From positions 1 through 5,433 of the forward strand of contig CAJPST010000145.1 of the NCBI GenBank assembly GCA_905373425.1: 5,433 nt of DNA, read 5' to 3'. Source of the DNA: an uncultured Mesocricetibacter sp. (lineage in GTDB: Bacteria; Pseudomonadota; Gammaproteobacteria; Enterobacterales; Pasteurellaceae). The notes beneath the pieces were generated by a model. It ran no database searches. It saw only the letters and a list, made by a program, of their open reading frames with translations, and had not been told where the DNA came from. The translations under genes and the position numbers were made by a program. This document shows, one piece after another, positions 1 to 3,161 of this stretch (its first letter is position 1; each line of letters opens with the position of its first letter).

Positions 1-45
1 ATTTTTCAAGGGGTTTTGTAAAACGAAAAAACACCTTCAAAATCG

Positions 46-54
46 ACCGCACTT
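46..54 (-). repeat. DNA uptake signal sequence
   Basis: Exact core ACCGCACTT, that is AAGTGCGGT on the minus strand, followed there by the AT-rich stretches ATTTTGAA and GTTTTTTCG that match the extended Haemophilus-type signal. It lies about 30 bases after the last membrane-protein gene, in the non-coding left edge of the window. Confidence 0.85.
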
Positions 55-83
55 TAACGCAGGAACAATACAATTAGATAATA

Positions 84-356
84 CTATAACCCTTTACTTT
101 TATCCCCACGAATCTGCTTATCTTTTGGTTTTACTACAAGAAGCACATAAAGAATTGTTGAAATAAGCACAACCAAGGCTCCTTTTAAAGGGGTTTTTAC
201 ATTACCTATATAGTCAATATATATATCAATGTGATCTAAATTTTTGAATGAATAATACATTGAGAAAAATATCTGTATAGTACATTGATATACATAAAAG
301 AAGAAAAATGTAAAAATCGGATAATAAACTATTGATTTTAGATATTTTTTATTCAT
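84..356 (-). CDS. Small two-helix membrane protein, putative immunity protein (90 aa)
   Basis: Two hydrophobic segments, about residues 9-35 (rich in Phe and Tyr) and 57-76, are separated by an acidic loop (NLDHIDIYIDYIGNVK). A basic N-terminus (MNKKYLK) and a long basic tail (KPKDKQIRGDKSKG) suggest both ends face the cytoplasm. The ATG at 356 is chosen over the in-frame TTG and GTG just upstream because it forms an ATGA overlap with the stop of the preceding tail, the same coupling as at 1753-1756. The local binding site (GGTGG) is close and weak, as is common for coupled genes. No family is recognised. An inner-membrane immunity protein is the best guess. The gene is intact although the tail before it is broken. 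Confidence 0.75.
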   Translation of the reverse strand: MNKKYLKSIVYYPIFTFFFFYVYQCTIQIFFSMYYSFKNLDHIDIYIDYIGNVKTPLKGALVVLISTILYVLLVVKPKDKQIRGDKSKGL

Positions 357-664
357 CGCCACCAACTTTCTTGTTGTTTATCCAGCTCACCAACTACAGC
401 CCTTGTCACCTTAGAGGAAACCTCCCCAGTAATAGTACTAAATATAGGTTTTATATATAACCACCATAATTGCTCAATAGCATAACAGAATTCAGTTTGT
501 TATATCCTAATTCTGCGAAAATTCCTCTGCAATCCTCATTGGAATAAAAGAATTAAAATTACAGTCAATTTTACAAGTGTTTTTCACTTCACAAAACACT
601 TGGGATTTTGACCGCACTTTTTGCTTGTATAAATATTGGTCTCATCTGCAATAGGAACAAAAAT
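353..664 (-). pseudogene. Frameshifted C-terminal coding tail coupled to the last membrane-protein gene (tail D)
   Basis: Starting right after the TPR gene's stop codons, a protein-like reading passes through all three frames. Frame one gives IFVPIADETNIYTSKKCGQN and PKCFV, frame two KNTCKIDCNFNSFIPMRIAE and EFSQN, frame three GYNKLNSVMLLSNYGG, and frame four YIKPIFSTITGEVSSKV through to ESWWR and TGA (355-353). The TGA overlaps the ATG of the next gene as ATGA. The breaks coincide with a GTGAA tandem duplication (583-592), a one-base loss near AATTAGG (506-512) and a TA repeat (452-459). Undoing them gives about 101 residues with four cysteines near the start (CGQNPKC and CKIDC). An exact uptake core sits inside it (611-619). 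No family is recognised. A toxin C-terminus is inferred from layout. Confidence 0.6.
611..619 (-). repeat. DNA uptake signal sequence inside tail D
   Basis: Exact core ACCGCACTT, AAGTGCGGT on the minus strand, followed there by CAAAATCCC. It falls inside the decayed tail and, in the best frame, encodes KKCGQN. It is the only exact core inside the accessory block between 84 and 2568. Confidence 0.85.
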
Positions 665-670
665 TCATCA

Positions 671-1417
671 TCAACGTGCAAATAGATTTGATATACATTG
701 CTTAATTGTTTTTAATGGAAAGCGAGTAAATAATTCGAATCTTGCTTGACGATAAGATTCATCATCTTCCTTGCTAATAGAGTTAAATACATTAAAAGAC
801 TCCTCTTTACGACCAAGATTATCCAGTGCATCGCCTAATAAGAGTCTAGCTTTACCGTATAATTCAGAACCAGCATCTTTAGTTATGCTATAACAAATCG
901 ACAATATTTCATCATATTGTTTTAGTTTGCCTAAAAGCATTGCTTGATTAGTTTTAGCCGTTACATAAATTTCAAGTCCATCACTTCTTGTTATAGAATT
1001 TAAAAGCTGAATAGCCTCTTCCGTTTTATTCAATTTATCAAGCAAATACCCTAAAGAATTTTTCATGTCTGCCGTTAACGGAGTATAAGAAGATAATTTA
1101 TCATAAATCGCTTGTACTTCATCCATCTTCCTTAATCTAATTAATAACCCCGCTAATCGAAATTGTGCGTGTGTATAAAGCTCAAAATCAGATTCAGGAA
1201 TAGATTCATATCTCTCAATCGCTTTCTTATCTTTTTCCAGCGCCTCTAGAAATACGCCAATTTGAATTTGTGCTAAATAATAAATCTGCCGATCATTTTC
1301 TGTAGCAATTAACTTTTCCAAAAAATTAATTGCCCGTCTGAATTTTTGTTCTTTAGCTAACTTAACTGCCGGCTCAGACAAAATATTAAATCGTTTATAA
1401 ACATCTTTTTCATCCAT
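671..1417 (-). CDS. TPR-like helical-repeat protein, putative immunity protein (248 aa)
   Basis: A cytoplasmic, all-helical protein with no signal peptide or membrane segment. Five repeats of about 34-36 residues can be laid out from residue 43 to 218: 43-77, 78-111, 112-146, 147-182 and 183-218. Three share the opening ELY or EIY, followed by a helix with LLxxL and a second helix ending in a hydrophobic pair and SI, as in tetratricopeptide repeats. The N-terminal 42 residues form another helical pair, and the last 30 residues (FTRFPLKTIKQCISNLFAR) leave the pattern. Such repeats bind other proteins, and no enzymatic motif is present. The ATG at 1417 has only a modest AGG about 10 bases upstream, and an in-frame TAG lies upstream, so this is the only sensible start. 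Its place in the string of small genes suggests an immunity role, but a different adaptor role cannot be excluded. The stop is the first of three consecutive TGA codons (TGATGATGA). Confidence 0.85.
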   Translation of the reverse strand: MDEKDVYKRFNILSEPAVKLAKEQKFRRAINFLEKLIATENDRQIYYLAQIQIGVFLEALEKDKKAIERYESIPESDFELYTHAQFRLAGLLIRLRKMDEVQAIYDKLSSYTPLTADMKNSLGYLLDKLNKTEEAIQLLNSITRSDGLEIYVTAKTNQAMLLGKLKQYDEILSICYSITKDAGSELYGKARLLLGDALDNLGRKEESFNVFNSISKEDDESYRQARFELFTRFPLKTIKQCISNLFAR

Positions 1418-1424
1418 AATTTTA

Positions 1425-1521
1425 TTACCTGGAAAAATTAAACTGAAAACCTAAAAAGCATAGGTATTAGTCAAGATAGTTTTTATCTCAGGTATACGTC
1501 ACCATGAGTTTTTCCAAATTT
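1425..1521 (-). pseudogene. Decayed coding remnant before the TPR gene (tail C)
   Basis: This stretch starts four bases after the stop of the membrane-protein gene. One frame reads KFGKTHGDVYLR then stops (TAA 1485-1483). A second frame continues as DKNYLD, a stop, then YLCFLGFQFNFSR to a TAA at 1427-1425, seven bases before the next ATG. By analogy with the neighbouring fragments it is read as a broken C-terminal tail with at least one frameshift and one nonsense codon. The evidence from this stretch alone is weak, and it may be non-coding. Confidence 0.3.
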
Positions 1522-1525
1522 CTAT

Positions 1526-1756
1526 TTACTTCTTAAAAAAACCAATCTCCCAAAGATAAACGATAGACGTAAAAAAAGCCATTATCGCCATACCAATGTA
1601 ATATTTAAGTGGAAGAAAAAAATCAAGCCCACTATTAAAAGAAATAAAGGACAAAAAACTAACAACAAAAGGTAAGATAGATATCCCTATACTAAATGTA
1701 ATAAATATATAAAAATAACAATATAGAAAACTTAATAATTTATTCTTTCTGATCAT
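1526..1756 (-). CDS. Small two-helix membrane protein, putative immunity protein (76 aa)
   Basis: Two hydrophobic segments, about residues 8-39 and 52-72, flank a short loop (SFNSGLDFFLPLK). Lysine and arginine cluster at the N-terminus (MIRKNK) and the C-terminus ends in FFKK, so both ends are probably cytoplasmic in the inner membrane. A site CAGG lies 6 bases before the ATG, inside the upstream fragment whose TGA overlaps this start. No family is recognised. Small two-helix inner-membrane proteins serve as immunity factors against pore-forming or membrane-targeted toxins, which fits the coupled fragment upstream. It resembles the protein encoded at 84-356 in size, layout and a PLK motif before the second helix. 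Very AT-rich and Phe/Ile-rich. Confidence 0.75.
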   Translation of the reverse strand: MIRKNKLLSFLYCYFYIFITFSIGISILPFVVSFLSFISFNSGLDFFLPLKYYIGMAIMAFFTSIVYLWEIGFFKK

Positions 1757-1833
1757 TTTTTGCCTGCCCCATAACCAATAGCCGGTCCAAGCCCGCTACT
1801 AATAAATCCATCTTGCACAGATTTATCAGTAAT
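1753..1833 (-). pseudogene. Orphan C-terminal coding fragment overlapping the next gene (tail B)
   Basis: A 26-codon open stretch begins after a TAG at 1836-1834, five bases past the ankyrin gene's stop, and ends in a TGA (1755-1753) that overlaps the ATG of the next gene as ATGA. It reads ITDKSVQDGF, then a glycine-rich end GLGPAIGYGAGKK. It has no start codon or ribosome binding site of its own. The exact stop/start overlap suggests it is the true C-terminus of a gene once translationally coupled to the small membrane-protein gene, and the rest of that gene is absent. A toxin tail paired with its immunity gene is inferred from layout only. Confidence 0.5.
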
Positions 1834-1840
1834 CTACAAA

Positions 1841-2410
1841 TTATGCATACTGTTCTAATAATTCAAAAAATTTCTGATAATTGGGGTCATTTCCTTTAAA
1901 GTCTTTCAAGGCTTCCAGTAAATAATCAGTGCCATTAAAATAATGAACATTACCACCTTTTTTAAGCATTAATTCCAATAAATCTAATCTATCCGGATAG
2001 CGAATGCACATTCTCAAAGGTATTAAATTATCTCTATTCGGAATATTCGGATCTGCCCCGGCATTTAACAAAGCAATTGCCCCCTCTACGTTTTTTTCTC
2101 GCATAGCATAATGTAACGGCGTCATGCCGTACATATCTTGCGCCTTAACATCCACTCCATGTTTTATATAAAACTCCATAACCGACAACGGAGCTGCACG
2201 ACTTAAATTACATCGGTGTAGCCAATTCCATTTTTCTTTTGGTGTGATATCTAAAATATTGAGTTCTTTTTTAACAAAAAAAGTCTCTTCTAGAAGTTGA
2301 AGATTTCCTTCTCCATTTGCGACCGTCACTCTTAATTCGGGATCGTTATCATATAGTTCCTGGAATCTATCCAGTAGTTGTTGTACTCTTTCCGGAGATA
2401 TTTTTGCCAT
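1841..2410 (-). CDS. Ankyrin-repeat protein, putative immunity protein (189 aa)
   Basis: The protein has no signal peptide or membrane segment and should be cytoplasmic. Ankyrin repeats are visible: one at about 61-92 (WNWLHRCNL...VDVKAQD), a textbook one at about 93-125 (YGMTPLHYAM...LLNAGADPNIPN), a divergent one at 126-158 (DNLIPLRMCI...LKKGGNVHY), and a partial one to the end. The first 60 residues are helical and charged and may be a capping region. The start has a good AAGAGGAA site about 8 bases upstream. Ankyrin proteins bind other proteins and are known as immunity proteins in polymorphic toxin systems. The coding fragment ending 2 bases before this start, and the similar arrangement of the next genes, make that the best guess here. 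The actual partner is unknown. The gene is intact and AT-rich compared with carB. Confidence 0.88.
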   Translation of the reverse strand: MAKISPERVQQLLDRFQELYDNDPELRVTVANGEGNLQLLEETFFVKKELNILDITPKEKWNWLHRCNLSRAAPLSVMEFYIKHGVDVKAQDMYGMTPLHYAMREKNVEGAIALLNAGADPNIPNRDNLIPLRMCIRYPDRLDLLELMLKKGGNVHYFNGTDYLLEALKDFKGNDPNYQKFFELLEQYA

Positions 2411-2412
2411 TA

Positions 2413-2568
2413 TTATTTTCCTCTTGTGTTGTTTAAAAATTCTCTCATACTATTAATAATCGGTGTGAGATTATCATTTCCCGGCATTTCATCTACATGA
2501 CTACGATTCACCGAACGATTTTCCAATCTAAATTTCTCTGGGATTGAATTCACAAAATCATTAAATTG
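2413..2568 (-). pseudogene. Orphan C-terminal coding fragment before the ankyrin gene (tail A)
   Basis: A 51-codon open stretch with no good start of its own runs from just after a TAG (2571-2569) to TAA (2415-2413). It begins QFNDFVNSIPEKF and ends REFLNNTRGK. Its stop lies 2 bases before the ATG of the ankyrin gene, whose ribosome binding site (AAGAGGAA, 2425-2418) is inside the fragment. The composition is polar and charged, as at the end of a globular domain. The most economical reading is the last part of a longer gene, possibly a toxin C-terminus, left behind when the rest was lost or replaced. It could also be a leader peptide, but no start codon with a binding site supports that. No family is recognised. 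Confidence 0.5.
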
Positions 2569-2589
2569 CTACTGGCTCCAGTACATCAA
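2560..2589 (-). promoter_or_regulatory. Possible promoter for the accessory gene block
   Basis: On the minus strand TTGATG (2589-2584) and TTTAAT (2565-2560) are spaced by 18 bases and match the sigma-70 -35 and -10 boxes at 4 of 6 and 5 of 6 positions. It lies just past the inverted-repeat terminator and would start a transcript with a leader of about 145 bases before the ankyrin gene. In AT-rich DNA such matches arise by chance, so this is a weak call. Confidence 0.25.
2570..2583. repeat. Perfect short inverted repeat (TACTGG-CT-CCAGTA)
   Basis: Six-base perfect arms flank a two-base centre. The palindrome lies at the edge between the fragment ending at 2568 and the uptake-sequence terminator, and contains the TAG codon that closes the fragment upstream. 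It could be a protein-binding site or part of a short dispersed intergenic element. Nothing in the window repeats it. Confidence 0.45.
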
Positions 2590-2612
2590 AACGGTTGTAA
2601 TATGGCGCTAAA

Positions 2613-2621
2613 AAGTGCGGT
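2613..2621 (+). repeat. DNA uptake signal sequence (left arm of terminator)
   Basis: Exact core AAGTGCGGT on the plus strand, preceded by AAA and followed by CGGTTTTTTT. It forms one arm of the inverted repeat at 2605-2676. Confidence 0.85.
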
Positions 2622-2659
2622 CGGTTTTTTTGCCGTTTTATCAAACATTGCAAAAACCA

Positions 2660-2668
2660 ACTGCACTT
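2660..2668 (-). repeat. Degenerate uptake signal sequence (right arm of terminator)
   Basis: ACTGCACTT differs from the exact core at one base (T for C at the third position). It is placed opposite the core at 2613-2621. The change keeps a G-U pair in one RNA orientation, so the stem-loop survives. Confidence 0.6.
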
Positions 2669-2723
2669 TAAAGCGCGTCCCCTATGACCGACTACTTAAA
2701 ATAGTAGCCAATCTATCAACAGC

Positions 2724-3053
2724 TTATTTGCTCATCAAAAACACATTTTCCGCTTGCACGAAAAATTGCTCGCCCTGAACCGCAATACTGTAATCGGCGC
2801 TATACCGACCGCTTGCCGTAACAACCTGCGCGCTACACTGACGGATTTTTTTAGCAGGGTAATCGGCGGTTTGTTTGATTTCCTCCACCGCGTTCACTGC
2901 CATATTCACCCCCGTTGCCTTGCCTTGTTGGGCAAAAGCACTCGAAAGGACTTCAAGCACCTGCTTATCGTTACATTTCGGCGTATCTTTCAAATCGGTA
3001 GCCTGTACCGCAAGTGGCATACATAAACATAGTAAAATAATTTTTTTCAGCAT
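2724..3053 (-). CDS. Small exported protein of unknown function (109 aa)
   Basis: No family is recognised. The protein opens with a typical Sec signal peptide: MLKK, a hydrophobic stretch over residues 5-16, and a likely signal peptidase I site after VQA (residue 18). A mature protein of about 91 residues in the periplasm is inferred. There is no lipobox at the cleavage point. The mature part has two cysteines (27 and 73) that could form a disulphide, a helical-looking middle (30-62), and a C-terminal part (75-106) of alternating polar and hydrophobic residues that suggests beta strands. The ATG at 3053 is preferred over the one at 3080 because AAGGA lies about 7 bases upstream of it and because the signal peptide then starts correctly. 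It is separated from carB by a terminator and closed by the inverted repeat at 2605-2676, so it is probably transcribed alone. No clear promoter was found. It is intact and likely a real gene. Confidence 0.85.
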   Translation of the reverse strand: MLKKIILLCLCMPLAVQATDLKDTPKCNDKQVLEVLSSAFAQQGKATGVNMAVNAVEEIKQTADYPAKKIRQCSAQVVTASGRYSADYSIAVQGEQFFVQAENVFLMSK

Positions 3054-3100
3054 AGCTGTTCCTTTTATTTTCAATATCAATCAAGTGATTAGGCCAATTT

Positions 3101-3135
3101 AAAATAAAAAGTGCGGTCAAAAAATACCGCGTTTT
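3101..3135 (-). terminator. Terminator downstream of carB, built on an uptake sequence
   Basis: On the minus strand, about 27 bases after the carB stop, GCGGT (3130-3126) pairs with ACCGC (3117-3113) across an 8-base T-rich loop. A flanking AAAA/TTTT can extend the stem past one-base bulges. The ACCGC arm is part of an uptake sequence core, and the hairpin is followed by the T-rich run ACTTTTTATTTTA. The form and position fit a short intrinsic terminator. The stem is only 5 GC-rich pairs, so strength is uncertain. Confidence 0.6.
3109..3117 (+). repeat. DNA uptake signal sequence after carB
   Basis: Exact core AAGTGCGGT on the plus strand with AAA before it and CAAAAAAT after it. It supplies one arm of the short carB terminator hairpin. 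Confidence 0.85.
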
Positions 3136-3161
3136 CTCACCCACACTTCCGTTAATGATGT

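Larger units (their letters stand above)
2605..2676 (-). terminator. Large inverted repeat of two opposed uptake-like sequences, probable terminator
   Basis: The left arm is 2605-2633 and the right arm 2650-2676. They pair over about 27 positions with a few mismatches and a two-base length difference, around a 16-base loop. The outer ends are GCGCT and a pairing AGCGC. The left arm holds an exact uptake core (2613-2621) and the right arm a one-base variant in the opposite orientation (ACTGCACTT, 2660-2668). Read on the minus strand, the distal stem ends in CGCACTTTTTA, giving a T run. It sits 48 bases after the stop of the small exported-protein gene, so it most likely ends that transcript. 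The near symmetry could allow it to work in both directions. Opposed uptake-sequence pairs acting as terminators are well known in Pasteurellaceae. Confidence 0.7.

Noticed and set aside
1..32. Weak hairpin at the left edge (GGGGTTTT with AAAACACC)
   Set aside because: It has a mismatch, a long loop and no T run on either side, so a terminator call is not supported.
642..671. In-frame TGA after MMNFCSYCR as a selenocysteine or readthrough codon
   Set aside because: There is no visible stem-loop of the required kind, and another frame of the same stretch reads much more like protein.
1440..1475. TTGACT as a -35 box upstream of the TPR gene
   Set aside because: No acceptable -10 box occurs at 16-19 bases from it.
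2566..2778. 70-codon open frame on the plus strand
   Set aside because: It crosses the inverted-repeat terminator and the end of the exported-protein gene, has no ribosome binding site, and reads translated uptake sequence (KSAVGFF).
3054..3080. Upstream ATG at 3080 as start of the exported protein
   Set aside because: The Shine-Dalgarno-like AAGGA lies between it and the ATG at 3053, and the signal peptide begins properly at 3053.
2754..3102. Two overlapping plus-strand open frames opposite the exported-protein gene
   Set aside because: They are antisense shadows of an intact minus-strand gene with a signal peptide and a good binding site.
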